This document shows, in pieces, positions 1 through 13,682 of a DNA stretch of 64,000 nucleotides. The DNA lies in assembly GCA_947095535.1 (NCBI GenBank), contig OX352773.1:23333398-23397397 (forward strand), written 5' to 3'. The stretch is from Poecilobothrus nobilitatus (Eukaryota > Arthropoda > Insecta > Diptera > Dolichopodidae). The notes under the pieces were generated by a model. It saw only the letters and a list, made by a program, of their open reading frames with translations. It was not told the origin of the DNA and did not search any database. Position numbers and translations under genes: made by a program. How positions within the stretch are numbered: position 1 is the stretch's first letter; each line of letters opens with the position of its first letter.

Positions 1-625
1 TCTAAATTTTGTAAATATTTTCTTCAAATGTAACTTATGTATATATACATATATATAAAATTCTTAAAAAATACTCTTAATCACTATAAGAACTAAAAAA
101 ATTAGGTTTTGAAAATTTAATTAAATTTTGAATTATAGCAAAAAGAAAAAAAAAATTTAGAAAATTTATTTTGTTAATTCGGTTTTGTATTTAATAAATA
201 AAAAACATTTTTATTGTTAGCTATATAATATTATTACTTAGAGTCCTGATAATTTCTGTTTTGAAATTTACAAATATTACACTTATCTTTTTTTTTTTTT
301 TAATTTAAATTTTTAGCTTTCTTTTATTTTTTTATTTTGAAACAATTTTGTAGAAATTTTTAACACAATATCTAAAATAAATACGATAACTATCTTTTTT
401 TTTTTAATATAAAAATTTAACTAATATAAAAATATTTTTTTTTTTTTTTTCGTTTCGTTTCGTTTCACTTTTGTGAAAAATATCTATTTAAAACTTATGT
501 GAAATTTTTCTTATAACATCAATAATATGTGATATGGAATTGGTCAATTAATTGGATTTTGTGTTATAAAATTAAAAATTAAAAATAAATATTTAAATGT
601 AAAATCAACAAAAAACATTAAACAG
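1..625 (+). other. intron upstream of first exon in window (partial)
   Basis: Very A+T-rich sequence with long T runs (about 290-301, 393-405, 436-450) and a short TCGTT repeat at 450-466. No coding similarity is seen. It ends in AACAG before the exon at 626. The exon carrying the start methionine must lie further upstream. Confidence 0.7.
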
Positions 626-781
626 ATACGATATGACGACGACGACGAGGATGAAGGTCCACAACCGGATCCTGCACTTGAACAAGGTGTACCCATACCA
701 GTTCGACTGCAGGGCGGCTTCCCGCCGGAATTGGCCTCCACTCCTCTCGAGGATATTGATCCCTTCTATTCGAATATACTG
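626..781 (+). CDS. para: para exon: N-terminal cytoplasmic segment
   Basis: Fifty-two codons, phase 0 at both ends, acceptor AACAG and donor GTAAGT. It begins [20 protein letters not shown] and ends [10 protein letters not shown], almost identical to the Drosophila para N-terminus just before domain I. The segment is cytoplasmic and acidic. The preceding coding exon, with the start codon, is not in the window. The exon is clearly richer in G and C at third positions than most other exons of the gene. Confidence 0.95.
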
Positions 782-1024
782 GTAAGTAATCTATATTTTT
801 AATTATTGTATATATATACATATATTCTAAAATTTCTTTATATAATAGTATAATATTATTTAAATAAGTCAAAATAAAACAATATTATGAAAAATATATT
901 GTTGCATGAAGATAATTCGTAATAGGTAATAGGTTGTAGAAATCATTGACTTATCAATTTATACTCGTGACAGTATTTGTATTGATGCTGTATGATATAT
1001 ACATAATAATATATACATAACAAC

Positions 1025-1130
1025 AAATATACATATACTATATTAGTAAACTATTATCACAAACGAATTTTCAATGCATTATGAAAATTCGTTTGTGTTA
1101 ATAGTATACTAATATAGTATATGTATATTT
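1025..1130. repeat. long near-perfect inverted repeat (hairpin)
   Basis: The 49-base arm at 1025-1073 pairs with 1082-1130 with only two mismatches, around the 8-base loop ATGCATTA. The arm is not simple AT repeat: it contains TATCACAAACGAATTTTCA. Either strand would fold into a stable stem of precursor-microRNA size, but a small palindromic element or a fold-back insertion explains it equally well. Nothing in the sequence shows transcription on its own. Confidence 0.9.
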
Positions 1131-2650
1131 GACATTTGATCACTCTATTAAGATATAGATTTACTTATTGTTTATTATATGTTATTAACTTGTTCAGCGG
1201 AATCAATGTGTACCACTAATCCAGGATGTGACCGTATATCCTAAAAGTATGCATTAAATTTTCATTGTTTTTGGTATTTTATTTTTTTATTTTTTTTTAT
1301 TTGACTTGACATTCCACACCGGTATTTTTTATAATACTAACTAACAAAAAAATTGTGAAATAATACTAATTTTGATGCCACACAGAGAATTTACTATTAC
1401 ATAAGAAATACGTAAGCAGTACTACATTTTTGTCATTAGCACAAAATATATTGAGTACATTAAAAAAAAATTGGACACATAATTAGACTTCTTTATTTCC
1501 ATGTTGACGTAACCATATTCTTAAATTTTTCAGTCATCATATTCTCCAAAATATTCCTTTTTTTTTACATTTTCCTTCAACTTACTTAGTTTTCAGCATT
1601 ACTTTATAACATAACATTTCGAATGCCTCAAAATGGTTACTTATTACGTCTTATACATAATATATTGTAGTGGGGCAAGCACCTACTATGTAATATTATT
1701 TTTAAATTATAAAGTGGAAGAAACGTTATTAGGCAAAGGTTTTTTTTTTTTATTTTGATGAATGATGGTCTGGTTTTTCAATAACCTCCTTTATATCGTG
1801 CTTAAAAATTCCACTGAGTTCTTGTTAAATTTTGTTGCATTTGTATTTTACAAATTTGTAAAGTCTACTTAAACATATTATGTATATAAGCATTGCTAAT
1901 TTCTAAATTAGTTATAATATAAGTTATATAATCTATTGTGTTTTCGATAATTAATTTAGATGGAAACCAGCCTTCTGGTTGTCTAATATGCAAAGAAAAT
2001 TCAACAGAAAACTAAGTTTTTAATAACAATCAATAAGTACGATTTTCATCCATCTAGAATCTAGATCAAATTGTTTTTGAATAATAATGTGTATGATATA
2101 TACTTTATATAAAAACTACAATACTTTAAGTTTTTGAACCAATACAAAATTTAATAGAAAACTAGGTTTTTGACCCAAAATAAATGTGCTGGAATATTTT
2201 AAAAACTGTTTTTGTACTCAGGAAAGTCTGAAAATCAAAGGAAAAGTCTAAATTACAATAGGAAATCAAGAAAATGTTTATCACATTCTTTTTTAAAGGC
2301 TACAGAAGTCGACAAAAATAATTTCTCTACACACAATTTCACCACGTCAATTTTACTCGGACCATTCGACTGTGGTCTATTTCAATTTTCACTGACCCAA
2401 TTAACTTATTTTTTTTTTGAACAAATCCTATACAAATGATTTATGAATTATATAAAAATAATAAAATAATATAAATAAATTATGGATAATTATGACTATG
2501 TAATCCCCTTGAAATCACTTTCAAGTCTCGTTAGACTTCGAGTCTCGTTTATGAATTATATTGAAAATATGCAATTTATATTTTATAATACAAGAAAAAC
2601 CAAACACAAACATAATACAAAATCAATATAAACAAAAATAAATAATAAAA

Positions 2651-2815
2651 ATAATTCTTGTACTGAATAATAGATGGCGCACAAATAGGTTAAAAAAGTA
2701 TTTGTATTTTATAATATTGTACAATAGCTACAGCCGACTAATCAATGGCTTAGCGATTATAATAATTAAATAAAATAATAAAATCTAGTCTAATATAAAT
2801 AATTTCTGAAGACGT
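2651..2815 (+). repeat. dispersed short repeat, copy 1
   Basis: Starts ATAATTCTTGTACTGAATA, then ATAGATGGCGCACAAATA, TACAGCCGACTAATCAATGG and TCTAATATAAATAATTTCTG. The same ordered blocks recur near 13498, 42736, 42905 and 61151, all on the same strand. It looks like a SINE-like or MITE family. No polymerase III boxes are obvious. The edges are approximate. Confidence 0.7.
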
Positions 2816-2867
2816 GAAGAATAAATCAAAAATAAAATATTTTACAATGAATATTTTATTGTATTAA

Positions 2868-3143
<276 letters not shown>

Positions 3144-4404
3144 TAAGTATAAAATGTGATATTATTATATTGATAAAAAATAGTTATAGATTTTATTATT
3201 TCATATTATGTTATTAGATTTAGATTTATAATATACATATATACATATTTAATTTTAAAGTTTTTTTTTTTTTTTTTTTTTTGTTTTTTCTTAGATATTA
3301 TGTAATATTTTTATTTAAAACATTCATAAATCATATTCTTATAAAATATTTATTTATTTATTTTTTATATTTTTATTTATAATCATAATTTTTACTGAGT
3401 AGATATATATATGTATGTATATTATATTTTAACCTGAAGTAGAATTTAAATTTTTAAATAGTACTTATAATTCTATAATAAAATTACATACAAAAATTTG
3501 GTATCAGTTGTAATAATATTATTAATAATATTTATATTTTTGTATTCAATTATTTAAGAAATTATTTATTTATTTAATTAAATAAATACAATATAAGTAT
3601 ATTATATATTATTAAATTTCAAAAAAAAAAAAAATTACAAATTTTTAAAAAAAAATTATTATGAAATTTGAAAAATTGCATTTCATTACAAATTTATATT
3701 ATATGTAAAATTCTTTACTGATAGTTAATAATGTTAATAATAATTAGATATTTATAATTTATTTTTATAATGTTATATAATATTTATTTACTTTTTTTTA
3801 TTTTTAAATGAAATTTGTGTTGGAAAGTTTTAAACAGTGTCGGATTACAAATATTCTGTGGCCTAAACCAAGTTATTGGCCTATATGAAAAATGAAAAAT
3901 AATTTTTTCTTTGTATATACGTGAAAATATATTCAATATGAGTATGTACGTCAATAAATATAAATTTATAATGTAATACATACTTTAAAATTAAATTTTA
4001 TACAATTTATTTTAAAACCAATCAAAATCTTTTCACAACCAATTAAAACTTGTGTTAAGATCAATCAATATTCTTCCAATATCTTTTACCATAAAAAAAG
4101 CTGTGCGTTCAAATTTTTCTTAAACTTTGCAAAATATAGTCAATGGCGTCATCCGATTTCGGAAGTGCCGATTAAATCTTACTTTATTTAAGGGGCGATG
4201 ATTATACTATGTAAATTTGGGGCGTTATTTATAAAAAAAAAAGAATGTATCCCAAAACATGTTCAACAATTACAATTATTTTCACCTCAACAGAGTGTTC
4301 TTGACAATGGTAATAAAAATGCTTTATGTAATTTACTATTTTTAATAAAGAAATCACAAAATTTAATACATTTGTCGGGATACCTGTAAGCATTATTTTT
4401 ATAT

Positions 4405-4520
4405 GCATTGATTTTAGAGTTGAATTTAAAATCAGGATTGCCCCCTTTTCTAGAATATTTATATATATGTATACGTGAGATTCTGAATTCGGTGGAATTT
4501 TTGATTTGATTTCAAAATCA
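4405..4520 (+). repeat. diverged copy of the 30.8-31.7 kb repeat
   Basis: Contains ATTGATTTTAGAGTTGAATT, AAATCAGG, TAGAATATTTATATATATGT and ACGTGAGATTCTGAATTCGG. These match in order the blocks ATTGATTTTAGAGTTGGATT, AAATCAGG, GTGGAATATTTATATCCATA and ATGCGAGATTTTGGTATTCA of the repeat near 30820-31075. Edges are approximate. Confidence 0.55.
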
Positions 4521-7259
4521 GAAATTATCGTAATATTTAAATATATGAGAATATGTACTGAATATTTTCAGTACATATGTGAAACGAATTCTGTTTTTTT
4601 GAATTTCACACTGATTCCTCACAAAAATAATTTTGATTGGGGAATTTTTTCCATAATAATATTTTAGATTTTTTTTTTTGCAGACTTTTTCTATATCCTT
4701 TTTAAAAAATTCCCCAATTTTGTTTCATATTATATATACCAAAGGTTCATACAAATTTTCGGAACTTTGGGTTTTGGGAATTTTTTCTTTGTGACCTTTT
4801 TCATGGATTCATATTCTTTGAATTTAGCTTTTTTTTTTTAACTGTTCTCGTCTAAAAAAATTTTAATTCGGCTGAATTGATAATTAGTTAAAATAATAAT
4901 AAATATTTATTTATCGAAAAAAAATAATTTAAATTTTTTTAAAACTCGAAAATGAAACATACAGAACCCCTTCACGAGATATATGATAATCCCGCACTGT
5001 TTTTAAATATAAAAAATATATTTTCCATCATATAATTTTGTTTTAAAAGTTTAAGGATTTTTTTTTTTCATTTTTCTTTAATTAAAAGTTTAAGGAAATT
5101 AGTCATAAATTATAAAATTTTAAAAATGTTATTATGTTTATACAATATCTATATACATATATTTTTAAAATAATTTCGTTTATAAAAATATTTATCTAGT
5201 GAATAAATTTTATTATTTTAAACTTATTTTGCTTTATTAAAAACACTCTGAAACAATCTAAGAACGCTTGAAAATAAAATAATAATTAATATAATATGAT
5301 ATAAAATTTTGTTGTGCAATGAAATCAATACAGTATCGTATACATAAATTATTTAATTTCTTTTTTTTTTTTTTTTTATAATTATATACAATTTATCTTA
5401 TAATAATTATCGTAATTAATTATGTATTATCAATGTAATAAGTTAATATATTTAAATTAAATCATAATACATAATATTATATTATATAAAAATATAGTCA
5501 AATAGAAACTCAAACAATTTCGAATGAAATTTTATATATTGTAGGTTTATTTTAAAATTTATATAATAGGTAGTTTTGTTTATAACATCCCTTAGGTATG
5601 TTTTTTTTTTTTAGATATATAATAATATAAATAAATACATAAATAAATACAAATATATAATATAGAAATTTCAATTATAGAATATTTTTCGTAAATTTTT
5701 GTATTTTGTAATAAATTACAGAATAGTTCCGAAGGGTAACCGTTTTTTTTTGTTTTTTTTTTTTTTCAAATATATATCAATCTACATATTATGATATATG
5801 CATTATATATTAATATACTCGTAGTATATAATACATTTTATTGTTTGTCATAAATAAATGAACAATACATAGGTATATTTTTATATAATTATCATACAGG
5901 TCGAATGGTCGAATCGATTATAATTTACATTTAGCTATATATATAACGGTATATTTTACATAACGGTATTTTAAATATATACATATATATATAATAATAA
6001 AACAGGCTTGATTTACATTCGTGAATAATAAATAATTGGAAACTCGTGAATAATTCGTCATTCGTGAATAATGGAATGAATGAAAAAAAAACGATTTACA
6101 AACTCCAGTTTAAAAAAAAAAAAACACAAATACAAAATAGAAATAAATAAATCTGAATTTTTTTTTTCTCTAATTAATTTATACAGTAACAATCCTGCAT
6201 TTACATGCATAATACCTGTAAGCTCAAATTTACTCGAATAAAAAGGTTTTTAAAAGCGCACATTTTCCAAAAGACAATAAAAAGAATACATACTGTGACT
6301 TGATCCAAAAATTTATAATTTTTCTTAGAATTCCATATAATAGGAAATATTGTAAAAAATTAAGAGAAACTTCCTTCAATTTTAATGAAAGTCTATATTT
6401 GTCTTAAAAAAAGCCTTTAACACATGTAAAATTATAACGATAAAGTTTTCATTTTTATCGTTTATTATAAAAAAAAAAATTGTAGAGGTGTTTAAAAATA
6501 GTAAAAAATTTAAAAATTTTTGATCCCTAATAGCTCTCAAACACGAGGTGGTAAAATGTGGTACAAAACATTTTCTAATTTTGTTATAAAATCTTTCTTT
6601 CCTAAAAAATGTAATGCTCTATATCTAAAAATTCTCCAAAGATATGAGGTCTGTTTGGTATAAAACTTGGAAAAACTTGAAAAAGATACCAACGTGACGT
6701 CACACGAAAAAAGAAAATATAACTGTCATGTGCTTTCAATTGCAAGTAAATATACTAAATACTTTTTTTGGAAAAATTTTTTAGTATTTTGATTTTTGAC
6801 AGTTTCTGTTCATAATGGAAATTTAAAATGATAAACAAAAAAAAAAAACAAAGATATTTTTTATACTAATTGGAATATATATTTTTTAAATTAAATTTAA
6901 AATTAAAATAAATAATATCGTATTCGCAAAAATAAAGAATTAAAAATTTTGTTATTATTATTCTAATTTCTAACTTCAAACTATTAAAAATTTTTGACAA
7001 TTAATCAAGAACAACTTTTGACACTTTTCATTCTTTTAATAAGAAAAAAAATTTTGATTTTAAAACTTTAAAATAAAGTAGTATGGTTGAGTTCATGTTT
7101 GCAGATCTTAAAACATAATTCTTATTCAGTCAGCTTCACTCTGCAACAGAAAATCAAAAAACTGAAAAAAGCAGCCCAGCCCTTTACTTTTAAAAACAGT
7201 TTACTGCACTTTATTGTTATTATAAACAAGCAAAATTTTATATTAATTAATACTGTTAC

Positions 7260-9747
7260 CAGGCCTGCCCAACCTTTTTGTACTAAAGTTCGACATTTTT
7301 TAATGGAACTACATCGAGATCTACCCATATACAAAAAAATTAGATTTTTAATTGGTATAACTTCAGTTTATTTCATTTTATTCAAAAATAAGAAAAAATT
7401 AATACAAAATAAATAAAATTGCTATAAAATAAAAATAATTATTAATTCAAAAAAAAATATATATATAACTTCATTTGAAAATTGCAAAAAAATTACAAAA
7501 AAAGCAAGTAAAAAAATTAATTAAATAATTAATTATTATTTTCAAAAAAAATGTGAGGAAACAAACCCATATTAATGTGATCTTTGGCATTGGTTTGATT
7601 TAGCAATTTTTTCAAAATCGGGATTATATGACGACAAAGATAATCTTAAACATTGATCAAGGTGGATATCAGTTAAAGAATTTCTGATTTCCGATTTAAT
7701 AAGATTCATGTCTGAAAAAGCGGATTCTGCCAAATATGTTGAACCGAAGCAAGACATCATTTTAAGCGCTGTCTCTGTCAAAATTGGGTATTTATCTTTT
7801 GTATACTTCCAAATATTTGTTTGTGATTGTAAATATAAATCATGTTGGATTTTAATTATTTCCATCTCAATGTCCGTCTGATTGGCATCAAACATGAGAG
7901 CGATTTGATTCGAGACATCTTGTATGTTAAAATTTTTCTGGAAAACATTAAGCAAAAAGGAAACTATGGTTTCAATCTTTTTAAAATCTTCAAATCTTGT
8001 TTTAATTTCCTGTTCAACACTTTCAATTTCATTAATAAAATTTTTTGGATCGTAATTACTCATAACTTTGTTTACTTCTATAAATTTTTTTATGGTTGGA
8101 AAATGTCGATATTGGCGATCTTTCAAATTTGATTTTAATATAACTGAAAGCTGTTATATTAAAAGAGCAAAAGCTCTTATTGAGCTTATCATATCTGCTA
8201 AATTTCTATTTTTACCTTGTAGTTCAAGATTTAAGTCACTAAGTTTTGCAGAAAAATCTGCCAAAAAACATAAATTAATCAACCACACTTTGTTGGTTAA
8301 TTTTGGGTAGGATTCTTTTTTTTCAGCTAGAAACTTTCTAATTTCGTCCAATAAATCCACAAATCTCATTAAAAATTTACTTCTACTAAGCCGGTCTTCA
8401 CTTTGTAATCTAAACAAACGCCTCTGGAGAGCACTGCCGCGGATAGAGTTTACTATTTTAAAAGCAATATCCATAACATCGTGGGTGTTGCGTCTCTTGG
8501 AACATAGAACCTGCTGATGAATAATGCAGTGATATGCCATAAAATTTGGATATTTATCATTATTTCGACACATGCGACAAAACCATTATTTCGACCGGCC
8601 ATTGAGGGAGCACCATCAGTCGTAATGGAAACTAATTTTGAAACAGGAAAAGCAGTTTCTTTAACAAAATTGTCAAAAGCATCAAACATATCCTGCCCTC
8701 TTGTCCTTCCATGTAGTGGTATTATCTTAAGGAGTTCTTCTTTTGTTGTGCAGTCTTTAAATACCAATCGTATAAATATCATTAATTGTGCAGTGTCAAT
8801 TGCATGACTCATCAAATTGTAATGAAAATGCAACGCATTTAGATATGTCTTGTTGAAGCTGATCAGTAACATCAGCACTTAAATCTTCTATTCTTCTTGT
8901 TACAGTCATTTTCGAAAGCTGTAAATCCTTAATTGAATGAATAATCTCTGCTTTATTTTTGAAATCAGAAAACAGAGCTTCTGCCGCTGTCAAAAACGAT
9001 TCCTTAATCAAATCGCCATCGCTGAATGCCTTTTTCTTTTTTGCTAATAAATGACACACTCTCAAAGATGCTATGGTTACTGTAACTGGTTGCCTCATAA
9101 CTTTCATAAACATATTCTGCTGCATAGAAGTTTGCTTTTTCAAAGCTTGGTTTTTTGCCTTGCGTATTTCAGTATTTTTTGGATATTCTGTATCATATTT
9201 TGCATGCATTGTTTGAAAATGTCTTTCCACATTTCCCTTTTTTGCAATACTTACAAAACAGCAATATTTACTATAAGACATAACGAAAAAATAATCATGT
9301 TCCCATTCATCGTGATAATGGTAGATTTTAGTTTTCTTTGCAACGCTCATGATTAGGGCTGGGGAAAGTTAAATAAATCTATGTACAGAAACACTAAAAT
9401 AAATAATTCCAATTTTAAATTACCAAAATAATAACAGTTCCTCCAGTGAATTATAAATCGAAACTAAACTATTTAAACAAATTTTGAACATGAGTTAAAT
9501 TCAAATAAACCGCGAGAATTTTCAAAGCCTACTTAAAATAGGCAAGTAAAATAAAATTTAAAATAAGGTATCGAAGTAAAATACACCACTTACTTTAACA
9601 GCAAAAAAAACAAGAAAGCAAACAATTTGTGTTTAATTTTTGTTCTTACATTTTTTTTTTTTAACATTTTCAGTTGTAGTGGAAGATCGACCCAAACTTG
9701 TGTCGCGATCGACTGGTGGATCGCGATCGCCTGGTTGGGCAGCACTG
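7260..9747 (-). mobile_element. decayed hAT-superfamily DNA transposon
   Basis: The left end reads CAGGCCTGCCCAACC at 7260. The right end, read on the minus strand from 9747, is CAGTGCTGCCCAACCAGG. These are matching hAT-type terminal inverted repeats. TGTTAC flanks both ends (7254-7259 and 9748-9753), consistent with a worn 8-bp target duplication. A broken transposase fills the minus strand between them. The subterminal region at 9685-9730 is rich in GATCG, as in many insect hAT elements. It lies antisense inside a para intron and is presumably spliced out without effect. Confidence 0.85.
7572..9350 (-). pseudogene. hAT transposase (GTF2IRD2/SCAND3/ZBED-like), broken
   Basis: Read on the minus strand from ATG at 9350. 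The N-terminus has a worn BED-type zinc-finger region (KKGNVERHFQTMHAKYDT, the HxxxxH end of the finger). Then come AFSLQFDES, the catalytic-core stretch ITTDGAPSMAGRNNGF, YHCIIHQQVLC, and a C-terminal hATC dimerisation segment (STYLAESAFSDMNLIKSEIR). The frame shifts near 8796-8800, shifts back near 8570, and meets an in-frame TAA near 8154. The protein is thus broken by two frameshifts and one stop. Pieces are 8796-9350, 8453-8878, 8154-8573 and 7572-8126. The damage points to an old, inactive copy. Confidence 0.9.
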
Positions 9748-10961
9748 TGTTACACAGTTTTCAAAAAAAAATAAAAAAAAATTAAAATGTATTTTTAGAT
9801 TATATTATTTTTTGATTATCGACAGCATAAATTTCCATTCTGCAAATATGACAGCAGATCTTTTAAAGTTCTTAAAACAAAAACGGTAAACTTTTTGAGC
9901 TGAAATTAAAGTAAAACTAATAAGCTAGTTTTCAATTTTTTTTTTTTTTTTGAAAAATGTGCTAAAAAACTACTATGTACAACATTCTATAAATGTATAC
10001 ATAAAATATTCATTACAAATTACGTACATAGTTATTAATTATACAATAATAAACTACAGTCATAACATTTGACTTAACTCATACCATTAAATATTTAAAA
10101 AAATAAGCTTATGATGCTTGATGCTAAGAACTAATAATAGAACAATTGTTATAAATTTATGATAGTTTCACCTTTTCGGTTTTATCAAAACGTCACCAAA
10201 GTACATATGGTAGGTTCTTTTTCATTCCATAATTCGCATTATATTATGTACTAAGAAATTTTGTTATGTATTCGCATTCTGAACGTTTATATATACTTAT
10301 ATACATCTAAATCGCGTATAGTAATTCAATTTTATCTTAACTTTATCTTTTATGTTAATCCCATAGCAGATTAGTTAAAAATAAAAATCATATAATACGA
10401 TAATGTCATATTCCGATGTTAGCGTGTTAATAAAAGAACAAGAGAAAATATATGTTACATTACATGTATTAGGTTTCGTCTACGTCTATATACCATATAT
10501 CTGAAAAATAAATATGAAATTTATTTTATTTGAATGAAAATATTTTTTCTTTTTTTTTTTTTTTAAATCAAACAATATTATCTAGAATTTAAATAAGTAA
10601 AAAATTCTCTTTCTAAATATAATTTATGTAATTTATAAATTATAGTTAATATACAACTGGAATTGGTTTTTTTTTTTTTTGACATTCTATGTAAATTTAA
10701 AATGTATAACAATGATTGACTGTAAATTTTTCAAATGCCTATAAAGTGTAGTAACCAGTAGAATATAAAATATATTTTATAATCGTAAATTTAATAACGT
10801 ATTTTTTTTTATATAATATAACAACAAAAAAAAAAAAAATTTAAAAGTAATTTTTACTTAAATAAAAAACTTTTTTTTTTTTTCAATATTTAGATATAAT
10901 AATTTATTTTATAATATTATCCATATAAATTAGATAAATTATTTTTTGTTTTATATTTAGG

Positions 10962-10965
<4 letters not shown>

Positions 10966-10995
<30 letters not shown>

Positions 10996-11305
10996 ATAGA
11001 TAGATAGATATGTTATATATTTCTAATTTCAATATACTCATTAGAAAAATCAGTTTTCTTTAGATTTTTTTTAAATAATAATTGTTCAGTTTAAAATTTG
11101 AAAAATTAAAATATAGAAATACATATCAAATCGTCTCATCATATTACAGAAATCGTAAATTTGATTATCGTAAGAAGTCACTATTGTAAAAGAAGCATAT
11201 CGTAAGTGAGATATTTATTTATTTTATATCTATATACACAAATCATAATGTATATATATACATATGTATATATTATGTATATATATATATATATATATAT
11301 TCATT

Positions 11306-11343
<38 letters not shown>

Positions 11344-11400
11344 GAATATATATATATATATATATATTATATTATATTATATATAAATAATATATATATA
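10966..11400. repeat. TA-rich microsatellite cluster
   Basis: Repeated (TA)n tracts at about 10966-10995, 11275-11300, 11314-11340 and 11347-11398, with a short GATA run at 10996-11010. The open frame at 11206-11409 is an Ile/Tyr string produced by the repeat and is not a gene. Confidence 0.85.
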
Positions 11401-11825
11401 AAATTGTAAGTGCCATTTTTTATTATAAAAATCCTTTTAACAAAAAAAACAAAGAAAAAAAAAATTTAACTACTACTACAGGTGTAAAGTAACCCTATAC
11501 ATAATTAAAAAAAAAAATTTATGGTAAAAATAAATAAACAAAAAAAACATATTCATATTTTTAAATTATAATTTTTTTATATATTTTTTTTTTAATTTTT
11601 TTATTTTAATTTTAATATTTCATTTATATTTTTAGTTTATATATTTATTATATGCTATTAAATGTAATTTTAATTATACAAAATTTTGTTATAAATTTTT
11701 AAAAACATTTAAATACAAAAATATATTTTTTATAATATTTAAAAAAAAAAAATCAAACATACTTTTATTATACACAAACATATTATAAAAATAATTTAAA
11801 CAACTTAGAAGTATTCTAATTTTAA

Positions 11826-12086
<261 letters not shown>

Positions 12087-13497
12087 TAAGTTAAATTTTT
12101 AATATATATATATTATTATAGAGAAGATTTAATTAGTATAGTTTATAATATAATAATAAGTTATTTAATTTAATTTAAAGAATTTAATATTTGTAGAATA
12201 CTATTTAAAACTTTAAGTTTTGCAAAAAAAAATAATTTTGGATATCGTTAAATAAAATATTTTAAGGATAACATAATAGCTTTATTATATAGTCAGGGTT
12301 TGTCCACAAAATCCATAATTATAAAAATTTTGACTTTGTAAATTTCGCGTCTTGAAGTTATTCTTGTAATTCTATATTTTATTGGAATAATATTGATTCA
12401 GCACGAAAAAACATCTTTACATAATGCGGTTTGTCTCATTTCCCTACTGATTGCAGGCGGTAAACACTGTAAGATAATTATTATATTTATAATCTTTAGT
12501 AAAGCATATAATTTAGAAGTTTTAACAATTTGTTTGAAAAAAAAAAATTAAATCTTATAAATTTGGAACTTGTTTCTTCATATAATCTGATTTAATAGAT
12601 TGTGCTCATATACGATCTATCGTAGAACTGCAGTTCTTCTTTATGCATTTCTCGCCAATAAATTTTATGAAATTCCGACTTTGTATGCAATAAAAAATAA
12701 AAAAATCCAAGTTTCCAGATTAATTAATATTATTAAAATCATAAAATAATTAAATTGAATTTAATTTTTTTATATGGTGTTCTAATATTTAGCAGCTGTC
12801 AAAAGAGCAAAAATTATAATCGACACATTTTGAAAATGAGTCATATTATTGAAAACTTACCGCAAATCTTAAGAAACTTCAATTGTAATAATATTTTAAA
12901 ACAAATGTTTTCAGATTTAAATTTGGGTTTAAACTGTTCTTTTAATTGCTGGTCTTAGATCCTTTGATAAAATAGTTTGACTTGAATAATTTTTTATTTC
13001 TAACTACGATATAAAAACGATATAACTTTTAGTTGTAGGTAAAAATGCTAACAATTTTTAAATCAAGTTAAATTTAACTTGTTCTTATGCTTAGGACCGA
13101 TAAAAATATCAAATACAGTTACAAATGTCATAGTTTCTGCTACAAAATGTCATAATGCGAGAATCAAAACAAAAAAATCCATTATAAAATTTTATGCTAA
13201 TATCCTTTTCTAAAATTGATTTTAATTTAATATTGAACTTTTGTTTTTCTAATTGGAAATTTTTTGTTTTTGTATTTATATTTTTTGACATTTGTACATT
13301 TTTAATAAAATGCTTTAAAATAAAAACATAATTTACACCTATTGTAAAAATAGATTTTACTCTGAAAAGTATTTCCGAAGCTATTTGACTAATAATTTAG
13401 TGATTAAATCGCCAGCGCCAGTGGTCGTGGTCAGGTCATATCTAAAATAGTTTATTTCGTAATAGTTAATATCGTAATATAAAATAAATAAAATAAA

Positions 13498-13682
13498 TAA
13501 TTCTTGTATAAGAAAATAGATGGCGGAAAAATATAATATTTGTATTTCATTATCAAGACTGTATCAACGCCAAGACTGCATCAACGGCTTAAGTAAAAAG
13601 TATATTTAAAAAGAAACTAAAGCTCAATTAAATATAAATAATAAGCAATTTAGTATAGATGGTAAAAAAACACTTCTGAAGT
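13498..13682 (+). repeat. dispersed short repeat, copy 2
   Basis: Contains AATTCTTGTATAAGAAAATA, GATGGCGGAAAAATATAAT, CATCAACGGCTTAAGTA, AAACTAAAGCTCAATTAAAT and ATAAATAATAAGCAATTTAG, in the order seen in the copies near 42905 and 61151. Confidence 0.7.

Noticed and set aside
544..872. Two minus-strand open frames over the first exon
   Set aside because: Shadows of the para N-terminal exon read on the wrong strand.
11206..11409. Open frame rich in Ile and Tyr
   Set aside because: Produced by a TA microsatellite; no protein similarity.
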